Shown here one piece after another: positions 1 to 6,828 of a stretch of 8,591 bases of DNA. Made by a program: the position numbers and the translations under genes. The stretch comes from Akkermansiaceae bacterium (GTDB taxonomy: Bacteria > Verrucomicrobiota > Verrucomicrobiia > Verrucomicrobiales > Akkermansiaceae): assembly GCA_023300205.1 (NCBI GenBank), contig JALZVD010000359.1, positions 1-8,591 on the forward strand, read 5' to 3'. How positions within the stretch are numbered: the stretch's first letter is position 1; each line of letters starts with the position of its first letter. The notes under the pieces were generated by a model, which was not told the DNA's origin, did not search any database, and worked only from the letters and a program-made list of their open reading frames with translations.

Positions 1-1382
1 GCTTCAATCGCTTTTTTTGCTAGGGGTAAGGTTTCAAATATTTGTTTGGAGATGGCTGGGGTCTTTTCTTCTCCGTAGATGTTTTTGAGTCTTTCTTCTA
101 CGCCGTTTTGAACTTGTACGACCTTTGGGTGTTGCATGATGTCATATTTGTAGTTACCTGCGAATTCTTCACGGTCGGCTTCGACGGCATTTAGGAGCAT
201 GTCCATGATGTCTGGGACTGCGGAGATCACGCGTTTCCAGCTTGGCATGAATGGTGTCTCCATAGAGAGTTCTGGGTTTAAGAAGTCGTTTCCAGCTTGC
301 ATGATGTTTTCTGCGAATACTTCGATGGCGTGGCCTTCGGTGTGCATGTCGTAGTTGAGGCCGTTGATTGCGGCGTCACTGTGGTAGCTGTCGACTAGGT
401 CGAGGGCGATGCGGTAGTAGGTGGCTTTGATGGTGCGGATGCGTTCTTGGGTGAAGACTTCTCCCTGGGTAGCCATTTTACGGAAGAGTGACTTGGAGAT
501 ATCACAGCTCATCTTGGATAGGCCTTTGCTTTTGTCATCTAGGGATAGGTCTTGGTGCTTGTGGTCGTATGTTTCAGCGATGTCTACTTGGCAGATCTGG
601 TTGGTTGCGTAGTTGCGGTGCATTTCTGAGAGGGTTCCCATTTCTAGGCCCCAGTCTGATGGGATGCGGATATCTTCGATGACATCACGTGAGAGTGAGA
701 ATTCACCTGCGAGTGGGTAGCGGAAGCTGTCCATGAAGTCTAGGTAGTCATTAGGTCCGCAGATTTTCTTGAGTGCTCTGAGGAGTGGGGTGACTAGGAG
801 GCGGCATGCGCGACCGTTCATGGAGTTGTTTGCGATACGGGCGTAGTATCCTTTACAGAACTTGTAGCTTAGAGTGGGGTTAGCGACTGGGTAGATGAGG
901 CGGGCTAGGAGGGCACGGTCGTAGGTGAGGATGTCGCAGTCATGAATGGCTACAGTGTCTACTTTATTTGAGGCGAGGATGTAGCCGAACATGTACCAGA
1001 CGTTACGACCTTTGCCCATTTCTTGTGGGGCGAGGCCTTTTTCTTGGAGGAGGGCGTCTATTTTTCTGAGTCTTGGGCCGTCGTTCCAGAGGATGTCTGG
1101 GCGCTGTGGGAGGCGTTCAAAGAACTGGAGGGATTTTTTGAATTGGGATTCATCTGCGCGGTCTAGGCCTACTACGATTTGATCGAGGTAGGGGACGTTT
1201 GTGAGTTCATCGACAATGGAGCTGAGAGCTGGGCCTTCTAGTTCTGAGTAGAGTGAGGGGAGGATGAGTCCCATGGGTTTCTTTTTGCGGAACTCGAGTA
1301 GTTCTGCTTCTAGTTCTTCTAGTGGTCGGTTGTTGAGTTGGTGAAGTGTGGTAACGCTGCCGAATTGGTGAAAGTCTCCCAT
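1..1382 (-). CDS. gpgS: Glucosyl-3-phosphoglycerate synthase (GT81-like glycosyltransferase), 3' end beyond window
   Basis: Reading inward from the ATG at 1382-1380, the frame stays open for 460 complete codons to the left edge, so the C-terminus is missing. The protein fits a retaining, nucleotide-sugar-dependent transferase that puts glucose on 3-phosphoglycerate. Visible motifs are LPSLYSELEG (41-50, the family's N-terminal signature), GKGRNVWYMFGY (123-134), AIHDCDILTY (145-154, with the metal-binding DxD at D148/D150), PLAGEFSLSRDV (223-234), WGLEMGTLSEMHRN (244-257) and YDHKHQ (272-277). No signal peptide or membrane segment is seen, so it should be cytoplasmic. It is the last recognised gene of a three-gene operon, 28 bp after the phosphatase that would act on its product. 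Codons mostly end in C or A. A mannosyl donor (mannosyl-3-phosphoglycerate synthase) cannot be excluded, but the motifs favour the GpgS type. No clear Shine-Dalgarno sequence precedes the start. Confidence 0.85.
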   Translation of the reverse strand, partial: MGDFHQFGSVTTLHQLNNRPLEELEAELLEFRKKKPMGLILPSLYSELEGPALSSIVDELTNVPYLDQIVVGLDRADESQFKKSLQFFERLPQRPDILWNDGPRLRKIDALLQEKGLAPQEMGKGRNVWYMFGYILASNKVDTVAIHDCDILTYDRALLARLIYPVANPTLSYKFCKGYYARIANNSMNGRACRLLVTPLLRALKKICGPNDYLDFMDSFRYPLAGEFSLSRDVIEDIRIPSDWGLEMGTLSEMHRNYATNQICQVDIAETYDHKHQDLSLDDKSKGLSKMSCDISKSLFRKMATQGEVFTQERIRTIKATYYRIALDLVDSYHSDAAINGLNYDMHTEGHAIEVFAENIMQAGNDFLNPELSMETPFMPSWKRVISAVPDIMDMLLNAVEADREEFAGNYKYDIMQHPKVVQVQNGVEERLKNIYGEEKTPAISKQIFETLPLAKKAIE

Positions 1383-1410
1383 GATATTTTTAGGTTAAGG
1401 TTTGATTTAT

Positions 1411-2241
1411 TTAAAGTGAGGATAAAAGAGTGATGACGGAGTCATTCCAGCCTTTAGAGGATGGATATTTTGCTTTGATGAGGTGTGGTGAATCAACGTC
1501 AATACTTGTGCCGTCAGCATGTGGGATGACGATAGCAATGTCAGCTGCTTCGAGCATGGATTTATCGTTATCGCTGTCGCCAATTGCTACGATGGTCCAT
1601 TCTATCTCTGGGTATTGTTGTTTATAAAGTTGGGTTGTGACTTTGAGGCCGTCTGCTTTATCGGATGGGCCCATGAGATGGATGAATTTTCCGCCTCTGA
1701 GTGTGCGTATCCATTTTTTCTGCATTTGAGATTTGAAATCTAGCCAATTGGTATGTGTGTCATTCCATAAGATAGGCTCGGTGACGTGTCTTTGTTTGGC
1801 TAGGTTTGCGGCTTCATGAGTGAGGCTGGTGATGTTGGAGAGTTCTTCAGGGGTCCAGTCATGGAAGCCTTTGAATGAGTATCCGTGCTCTTTGCGAGCT
1901 TGGTGAGCTTTGCGGAGGATGAATTCTCTGGATAAGCCGGTGATGAGGGAGGAGTGATCTTTTTTTTGTTCCCATGCTTGTTCTGTGGTGGGCTTACAGA
2001 GTGGAGCTATTTCAGAGTGATTTGGAACTGCGATGATGCCTCCATTTTCGGCAATGAGCGGGGTGGTGAGTTCTAGTTCTCTGGCTAGTGATTCACATTC
2101 AACGAGTGTTTTGCTGGAGTTGAAGACGAGCGGGAATCCTAGTTTTTTGAGTTTGTTTACGGCTTCGATTGCTTCTGTGTATTGATAATTTTCATCAATG
2201 AAGCTTGCGTCTAGGTCTGTGATAATGAGGAGTTTTTTCAT
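1411..2241 (-). CDS. gpgP: Glucosyl/mannosyl-3-phosphoglycerate phosphatase (HAD-IIB, MPGP family)
   Basis: This 276-residue cytoplasmic HAD hydrolase should remove the phosphate from glycosyl-3-phosphoglycerate, releasing glucosylglycerate or mannosylglycerate. HAD motif I is TDLDASFID (8-16), with nucleophile D9 and acid/base D11; the usual G-T after DLD is replaced by A-S. Motif II is NSSKT (41-45), a hallmark of the MPGP subfamily. The cap region holds TEPILWND (154-161). Motif III is the lysine in SDKADG (193-198) and motif IV is GDSDND (221-226). Length and motif order match intact MPGP/GpgP proteins. It starts 9 bp after the kinase stop codon and ends 28 bp before the synthase, so co-transcription is very likely. 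Sequence alone does not separate glucosyl from mannosyl specificity, and family members often accept both; the GpgS-like neighbour argues for glucosyl. Confidence 0.85.
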   Translation of the reverse strand: MKKLLIITDLDASFIDENYQYTEAIEAVNKLKKLGFPLVFNSSKTLVECESLARELELTTPLIAENGGIIAVPNHSEIAPLCKPTTEQAWEQKKDHSSLITGLSREFILRKAHQARKEHGYSFKGFHDWTPEELSNITSLTHEAANLAKQRHVTEPILWNDTHTNWLDFKSQMQKKWIRTLRGGKFIHLMGPSDKADGLKVTTQLYKQQYPEIEWTIVAIGDSDNDKSMLEAADIAIVIPHADGTSIDVDSPHLIKAKYPSSKGWNDSVITLLSSL

Positions 2242-2250
2242 TTTAGAAAG

Positions 2251-3120
2251 TTAATCGTTGGCGTTTAGGTAGCTACTTTTGGTGATGTTGTGATCAGGGT
2301 TCAGTTCAAGTAGGCAGTCTGCGCGTTGGGGCATTTCTGAAAGCATCCAATGGGTAATACGCTCGTAGTGCATGATAAATTTTTTGATTTGTTGGTCATT
2401 CATGATGGAGTGATTTTGTTGGTCAGATGATTTGTCACGTAGCTTATTTTCTTGAGTGCTTCTCCAATTGTAGACGCATTCGAAGTTAGGGGCTTTGAGC
2501 ATTACTAGGAAGTCGATGAGTTCAAAGAGTTCTTTGTATGGGCCTGCGAGTTGTTGATTGGCAAAATTTCTCCAGATGGCGTCAGGGTCTTCAGATTGTT
2601 CGAGGCTGTTGCATGGTTCTACTATATCTTTGGTTGATTGGGGTTGGGCGCCGACGCACCAGCCTTCGAAGATGATGACATCAACAGGGGTGTGATGCTG
2701 TATCCATTGATTTTCTTTAGTTCGGTCATCGATTGCTTTGTTGAATGTGGGGAGTTGGGTAGGGTGTTGATTTTTGAGCTGCTGAATGAGATTTATTCCC
2801 ATTGAAACATCATGAGTTCCTGGGACACCACGGGTTTTGAGGAGGGGGTGAATCTGTTTGGCTAGTATGTCTCGCTCTCTACGCGTGAGGTAAATGTCAT
2901 CGATTGATATAATGGCACTATGAAGCTGATGATCGTGTTTAAGAGATTGTTCGAGAACTAGTGATAGAGTAGATTTCCCTGTTCCTTGAGCTCCATTGAC
3001 TCCGATGACAAGAGGTTGTTTGCTGTTTGAAGCCATTGCTGCAATGGAGCTAGCTAGAGGGAGGTAAAATTCTGCTGCTAAATTGACGAAGCTAGTGGGT
3101 AGAGATTCTATTTCTGTCAA
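2251..3120 (-). CDS. D-glycerate 3-kinase (P-loop, plant/yeast GLYK type)
   Basis: This 289-residue cytoplasmic kinase should phosphorylate D-glycerate with ATP to give 3-phosphoglycerate, the acceptor used by the synthase in the same operon. The Walker A loop is GAQGTGKST (43-51). It is followed by ISIDDIYLTRRERD (71-84) and HPLLKTRGVPGTHDV (91-105), a stretch highly characteristic of the GLYK family, then FEGWCVG (151-157), YNWRSTQENKLRD (217-229) and a C-terminal HYERIT segment (251-256). It is the first gene of the operon and ends 9 bp before the phosphatase. The start is TTG at 3120-3118. No in-frame ATG lies between it and the upstream stop at 3186-3184, and the first internal ATG (residue 29) would remove a helix that normally precedes the P-loop. 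The start is therefore the least certain part of the call. Confidence 0.88.
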   Translation of the reverse strand: MTEIESLPTSFVNLAAEFYLPLASSIAAMASNSKQPLVIGVNGAQGTGKSTLSLVLEQSLKHDHQLHSAIISIDDIYLTRRERDILAKQIHPLLKTRGVPGTHDVSMGINLIQQLKNQHPTQLPTFNKAIDDRTKENQWIQHHTPVDVIIFEGWCVGAQPQSTKDIVEPCNSLEQSEDPDAIWRNFANQQLAGPYKELFELIDFLVMLKAPNFECVYNWRSTQENKLRDKSSDQQNHSIMNDQQIKKFIMHYERITHWMLSEMPQRADCLLELNPDHNITKSSYLNAND

Positions 3121-3390
3121 TGTTTTTAGCCATTTTGGATGATTGGCAGTGGTTGGAAGATATTTATTTTCTGGGTCGATAATCTATGATTGAGCAAGAA
3201 TTGTGCCATGACCAGAATTTAACTATTTGAGAAGTTGTTATTTGTGAGAATCTTAATGATAAAAGAGCTTTTCAAGCCATCAGATAGGTTGATACTAGGA
3301 TTAAGCAGGTCTTTCTGGAGATTAGGAAGACAAACAAAATGATTGTTCTGCTGCGCTGTATGAGCAGAGATTAAAAACTTTAACTTTATC
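3121..3390. other. Divergent intergenic region between the kinase operon and the M16 protease
   Basis: This 270-bp stretch separates two divergently transcribed units and must carry both promoters. It contains the sigma-54 site on the minus strand. For the plus strand only a weak sigma-70-like candidate is visible: TTGTTA (3235-3240), 17 bp, then GATAAA (3258-3263). Two short dyads lie nearer the protease start: AACAA/TTGTT with a 5-bp spacer (3333-3347) and TCTGCT/AGCAGA with a 10-bp spacer (3347-3368). They sit roughly 150-190 bp upstream of the predicted sigma-54 start, a suitable place for activator sites, but they are short enough to be chance. No protein-coding gene is convincing here. 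Confidence 0.6.
3193..3208 (-). promoter_or_regulatory. Sigma-54 (RpoN) -24/-12 promoter for the glycerate kinase operon
   Basis: On the minus strand this reads TGGCACAATTCTTGCT. It matches the classical sigma-54 consensus TGGCACR-N4-TTGCW at every constrained base, with the invariant GG and GC separated by exactly 10 bp. Under uniform base use, such a match is expected roughly 0.004 times on both strands of a window this size. Transcription would start near 3182, giving a leader of about 60 nt before the TTG start of the glycerate kinase. It lies in the only intergenic stretch upstream of the operon and points the right way. Sigma-54 promoters need an AAA+ activator bound upstream, which would fall towards 3260-3390. 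Confidence 0.8.
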
Positions 3391-6339
3391 ATGAAAAAAA
3401 ACTTACCGTTCATCACCTCAATTTCAGCCGGAGTTATTTTTGGTGGGATTTGCATCGCTCAGACAGAGACCTTACCTAGAGTAGAACCTACGGCTCCGAA
3501 AGTGGCTTCTGAGGATAAGGCAGTGGTTGATAAACTGACTTCCGCGAAGACGGATACGTCACGAGCTAGAGGTGCAGCTAGGAAATGGGCTCATGATTTA
3601 TCAGACATCAAGCCAGATGCTAAGACTGTATACGGGACATTAGAGAATGGGATGCGCTATGTGATTCATAAGAATGCTCTGCCTCCTGAGCGTGTATCAT
3701 TCCGTCTTCATGTGGATGCTGGGTCATTAAGTGAGAAGGATTCTCAGCGAGGTGTGGCGCATTTTCTTGAGCATATGGTGTTTAATGGGACGAAGACGTT
3801 TCCTGATGCAACGAAGTTGGTTCCTCAGATGCAGCGCCTTGGTATTGCCTTTGGTGCGCATGCAAATGCTTATACTTCGTTTGATGAGACTGTTTACATG
3901 TTAGATTTACCTGATGTGAAGAAATCGACGATTGATTTAGCATTTAATGTGATGGGTGACTTTGCTGATGGAGCGCTCTTATCTGATGCTGAGATCGATG
4001 AAGAGCGCGGTGTGATTTCTTCTGAGAAGACTTCTAGAGATTCTATTCATATGCGGATGATGGAGAAGCAGTTTGAGCATTTGATGCCTCATTCGCTTTT
4101 GCCTAAGCGTTTTCCAATTGGAACTGATGAGGTGATAGCGAATGCCCCACGTTCTGAGTTTGTAGATTTTTATACGCGGTATTACACTCCTGAGAAAATG
4201 ACCTTTGTTGTTGTGGGGGACATTGATGTGGCTGAGATGGAGCAGCGTATTAGTAATCATTTTAGCGGAGTTAAAAACCCTGTTAAACCTGGAGTTAGAG
4301 GAAGTGTTGGTGATGTCTCGGGTGCTAAGGGGTTTCAGACCGTGGTCTTTTCTGATGAGGAGCTTACTTCTACGGATGTTTCACTGGTACAGGTTAGAGG
4401 GAAAGAGAGGGTCATTGATTCTAAGAAGAATAGAGCTGAGAAATTACCGTTGAATATAGCCCATGCTATTATGAATAGGCGTTTTTCAAGGTTAGCTAAG
4501 AAGGAAGATGCTATGATCACTAGTGGCTCTATCAGCTCATCGGTATTCTTTCGTGAGGCAGAGATAGGGAGTATCGATGTGACGGCAAAAGATGGGAACT
4601 GGCAGTCTGTGGTTCCTGTTTTAGAGCAAGAGCTGCGTAAGGCTGTACATTATGGTTTTACTCAGTCTGAGATCGATGAGATCACGGCAGGGATGATCAA
4701 TGGGTATGAGCAAAATGTGGTGCGTGCGGCGACTAAGAAGACTAATTCGATAGCCTCATCACTGGCGAAGCATATCCATGGTGATTTTGTTTATTCCACA
4801 CCAGAGGATGACCTTGCGATTTTCCAAGAGAACTTGAAGATGGTGACTCCTGAAGTTTGTCATAAAGCGCTGAAGGATTTCTGGAACACTGAAGATATGA
4901 CGCTAGTTCTTAGTGCTCCAGTGAAGCCGGAGGGCGCGGAGAGAGCGTTAGCGGCGCTTTATAACCGATCTGGACTGGTGAAAGTGGAGCCTGTGGCGGA
5001 GAAGAAAGTGGCTGTGTTTGGCTATACTGATTTTGGCAGTCCTGGTGAGGTCATTTCTGAAAAGCATATTGAGGATTTAGACATCTATCAATTAGAATTT
5101 AGTAATGGTGTGAAGGTGAATTATAAGAAGACGGACTTTGATAAAAACCAGATTCTTATTAGTTCTCATTTCGGGACAGGGAAGCTAGGAATGCCACAAG
5201 ATAAGCCCGGTTTGGATATGCTGGCAGGCGCTGTAGCTAATGGTGGTGGATTAGGAAAGCATAGTGCTGATGATCTCAGGACTTTATTGGCTGGAAAGAA
5301 TGTTGGTGTAGGATTAGGGATAGGAGATGAGTCATTCACGCTGGGTGGAGCTACGACTCCAGATGATCTGGAACTACAACTGCAACTATTCTGTGCCTCT
5401 TTAAGGGATCCAGGATTCCGGCCGGAGGCTGAGCGTCAGTTTAAGGCTCAACTCCCGATGTTATATTCTTCAATGAAGCATTCTGCAAGTGGAGCTCAAG
5501 CTCATATGTCTGGATGGCTTCATGGTGGTGATGGTAGATTTACTTTGCCTACACAGGAGGCAGCGTTAGCTTTAGGCACTGCAGATGTGGTGAGTTGGCT
5601 TAAGCCTCAAATGCTTGAGAGTGCTTTGGAAATAGGTATCGTAGGAGATGTTGATACTGAAACACTCATCCCTATTTTAGCTAAGACAGTGGGAGCGCTG
5701 CCAGCTCGTAAGCTTGTAGAGGAGGTTGCGAATGAGTTAAGAGAGATCAATGTGCCAGAGACGCCGGCTACGAAGAGATTTGGTTTTGAAAGTAAGGTTC
5801 CTACGGCAATGGTGATCGTGGGCTGGAAGGCTGAGGATAATACGAATCATGATGTGAAGCTGGCGAGGCGTGTTGGCATTCTGGCTGAGGTTCTTAGTGA
5901 CCGCATGCGCATAAAACTACGTGAAGAGCTGGGTGATGCGTATTCTCCTGGGGCAGGATCACAGTTATCTAGCACCTACAAAAATGTGGGATTTGTCTTA
6001 GCTTATAGTCCAGTGAAGCCTGAGGATTTAGATAGTGTTAGTAAGGTGATTATCGAGCTAGGTGAAAAGCTTGCTATGGAAGGAGCTACTGAAGATGAGC
6101 TTAAGCGTGCGCTTACTCCACGTATTGGGATGCTGTCTAAGAGCTTGCGACAGAATTCTTATTGGTTGGGAAGTGTGGTGGCAGAGTCTCAGACTAGGCC
6201 ATATGTGTTAGATTGGTCACGTGGGAGAGACGAGGATTACAAGTCTATTAGCTTGGGAGATATCAATGCTTTAGCGAAGAAATACCTGAGTAGTGATCGA
6301 TCTATGTCTATCAAGATAGCGCCTGAGAAAGTGAAGTAG
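3391..6339 (+). CDS. Exported two-lobed M16 family zinc metalloprotease (pitrilysin/PqqL-like)
   Basis: This 982-residue protein is a full-length M16 peptidase carrying both the catalytic half and the inactive half in one chain. The N-terminus MKKNLPF followed by a hydrophobic run to about residue 23 is a signal peptide, probably cut near CIA-Q (22-24), so the enzyme should act in the periplasm or envelope. A low-complexity linker (about 25-75) precedes the first M16 domain, which begins near YGTLENGMRYV (81-91). The inverted zinc motif is H124-F-L-E127-H128, with E205 in EIDEERGVISSE at the spacing expected for the third ligand, so the site looks intact. The second half starts near EFSNGVKVNYKK and ends with LREELGDAYSPGAGSQ, the conserved substrate-positioning R/Y region of M16 C-terminal domains. 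It is a single gene, divergent from the osmolyte operon, with no visible functional link to it. The substrate is unknown; oligopeptides are usual for the family. The ATG at 3391 is chosen because it supplies the signal peptide. Confidence 0.92.
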   Translation: MKKNLPFITSISAGVIFGGICIAQTETLPRVEPTAPKVASEDKAVVDKLTSAKTDTSRARGAARKWAHDLSDIKPDAKTVYGTLENGMRYVIHKNALPPERVSFRLHVDAGSLSEKDSQRGVAHFLEHMVFNGTKTFPDATKLVPQMQRLGIAFGAHANAYTSFDETVYMLDLPDVKKSTIDLAFNVMGDFADGALLSDAEIDEERGVISSEKTSRDSIHMRMMEKQFEHLMPHSLLPKRFPIGTDEVIANAPRSEFVDFYTRYYTPEKMTFVVVGDIDVAEMEQRISNHFSGVKNPVKPGVRGSVGDVSGAKGFQTVVFSDEELTSTDVSLVQVRGKERVIDSKKNRAEKLPLNIAHAIMNRRFSRLAKKEDAMITSGSISSSVFFREAEIGSIDVTAKDGNWQSVVPVLEQELRKAVHYGFTQSEIDEITAGMINGYEQNVVRAATKKTNSIASSLAKHIHGDFVYSTPEDDLAIFQENLKMVTPEVCHKALKDFWNTEDMTLVLSAPVKPEGAERALAALYNRSGLVKVEPVAEKKVAVFGYTDFGSPGEVISEKHIEDLDIYQLEFSNGVKVNYKKTDFDKNQILISSHFGTGKLGMPQDKPGLDMLAGAVANGGGLGKHSADDLRTLLAGKNVGVGLGIGDESFTLGGATTPDDLELQLQLFCASLRDPGFRPEAERQFKAQLPMLYSSMKHSASGAQAHMSGWLHGGDGRFTLPTQEAALALGTADVVSWLKPQMLESALEIGIVGDVDTETLIPILAKTVGALPARKLVEEVANELREINVPETPATKRFGFESKVPTAMVIVGWKAEDNTNHDVKLARRVGILAEVLSDRMRIKLREELGDAYSPGAGSQLSSTYKNVGFVLAYSPVKPEDLDSVSKVIIELGEKLAMEGATEDELKRALTPRIGMLSKSLRQNSYWLGSVVAESQTRPYVLDWSRGRDEDYKSISLGDINALAKKYLSSDRSMSIKIAPEKVK

Positions 6340-6408
6340 ATTTCATGAGTGAGTAAGAATCTTGGACAGGTCTATTAAGCTAGAGAGATGATAAATATAA
6401 GGCTTGTA

Positions 6409-6424
6409 CAGGTAAATTTACCTG
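6409..6424. repeat. Perfect 16-bp palindrome CAGGTAAATTTACCTG
   Basis: The two 8-bp half-sites are exact inverted repeats with no spacer and an AT-rich centre, 70 bp after the protease stop codon. It is not followed by a T-run on either strand, so it does not look like an intrinsic terminator. It could be an operator for a dimeric regulator, a weak transcript-end hairpin, or chance. No gene start lies close by on either strand. Confidence 0.5.
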
Positions 6425-6729
6425 GATGCCGTGGGATCTTAACTAAATAGACTGCAAGGCTACTTTTCTTTCTGGCTGCGGCACATTCTATCTTTTCCTG
6501 GATGGAAGAACTTACCAACATAGTGCTTTTTATGATTTCTATTACGAGGGTTTTCAGTGATGGTGAACGTAGAAGTTGAGTAGGGGAGTCCATCTGTGTA
6601 TTTGGTTTTCTAGGTAGCCCAGTAGAATGAGATGCTTGAATTAGTAGTATATGTTTGTATGCCAACTTACCCTTGGTTGGATGACCTTGTGTTAGCTTTT
6701 TGGCTATGATCTATATAGGATTAAGCGAC

Positions 6730-6773
6730 TATATAAAAGAAAGAATCCAATGAAATAATTCCACTGGATTCTT
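6730..6773 (-). terminator. Intrinsic terminator of the sigma / membrane protein / PDZ operon
   Basis: Perfect 9-bp arms (plus-strand AAGAATCCA at 6741-6749 and TGGATTCTT at 6765-6773) enclose a 15-nt loop that can itself form a small GAA/TTC inner stem. Read on the minus strand, the hairpin is followed immediately by TCTTTTATAT, a U-rich run as expected of a Rho-independent terminator. It sits about 55 bp after the PDZ gene stop. The stem is AT-rich, so it may be weak. The plus-strand side has no T-run. Confidence 0.65.
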
Positions 6774-6828
6774 GTTAAAATATATACAGTAAAAGAGCTA
6801 TTAGTCTTAGTACTATAATCTAATATTA

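Larger units (their letters stand above)
6340..6828. other. 489-bp gap without a convincing gene
   Basis: This stretch lies between the convergent 3' ends of the protease and the PDZ gene. It contains the palindrome at 6409-6424 and the terminator at 6730-6773. A minus-strand open frame (6375-6665, TTG start, 96 codons) has no recognisable domain and no ribosome binding site. Another minus-strand frame around 6455-6605, bounded by stops, gives about 50 residues including YTDGLPYSTSTF, which reads more like protein but has no start. These may be decayed coding remnants or chance. No clear plus-strand terminator with a U-tract was found after the protease. Confidence 0.5.

Noticed and set aside
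232..299. CGTTTCCAGCTTG direct repeat (232-244 and 287-299)
   Set aside because: A single 13-base coincidence inside a coding region, read in two different frames, with no extension of the match.
421..1182. Plus-strand open frames opposite the synthase gene
   Set aside because: They are antisense to a gene with clear family motifs across its whole length; their content reflects the C/A-ending codons of the real gene.
3296..3306. TAGGATTAAGC repeated at 6716-6726
   Set aside because: Several 11-base matches are expected by chance in a window this size, and the flanks do not match.
3219..3455. 78-codon minus-strand open frame across the M16 start
   Set aside because: It overlaps the M16 signal peptide region antisense, has no recognisable domain, and lies in the intergenic region that carries the sigma-54 promoter.
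3391..3462. Lipoprotein signal in the M16 protease because of a cysteine at residue 21
   Set aside because: The residues before the cysteine (GGI) do not form a proper lipobox; a signal peptidase I site after CIA is more likely.
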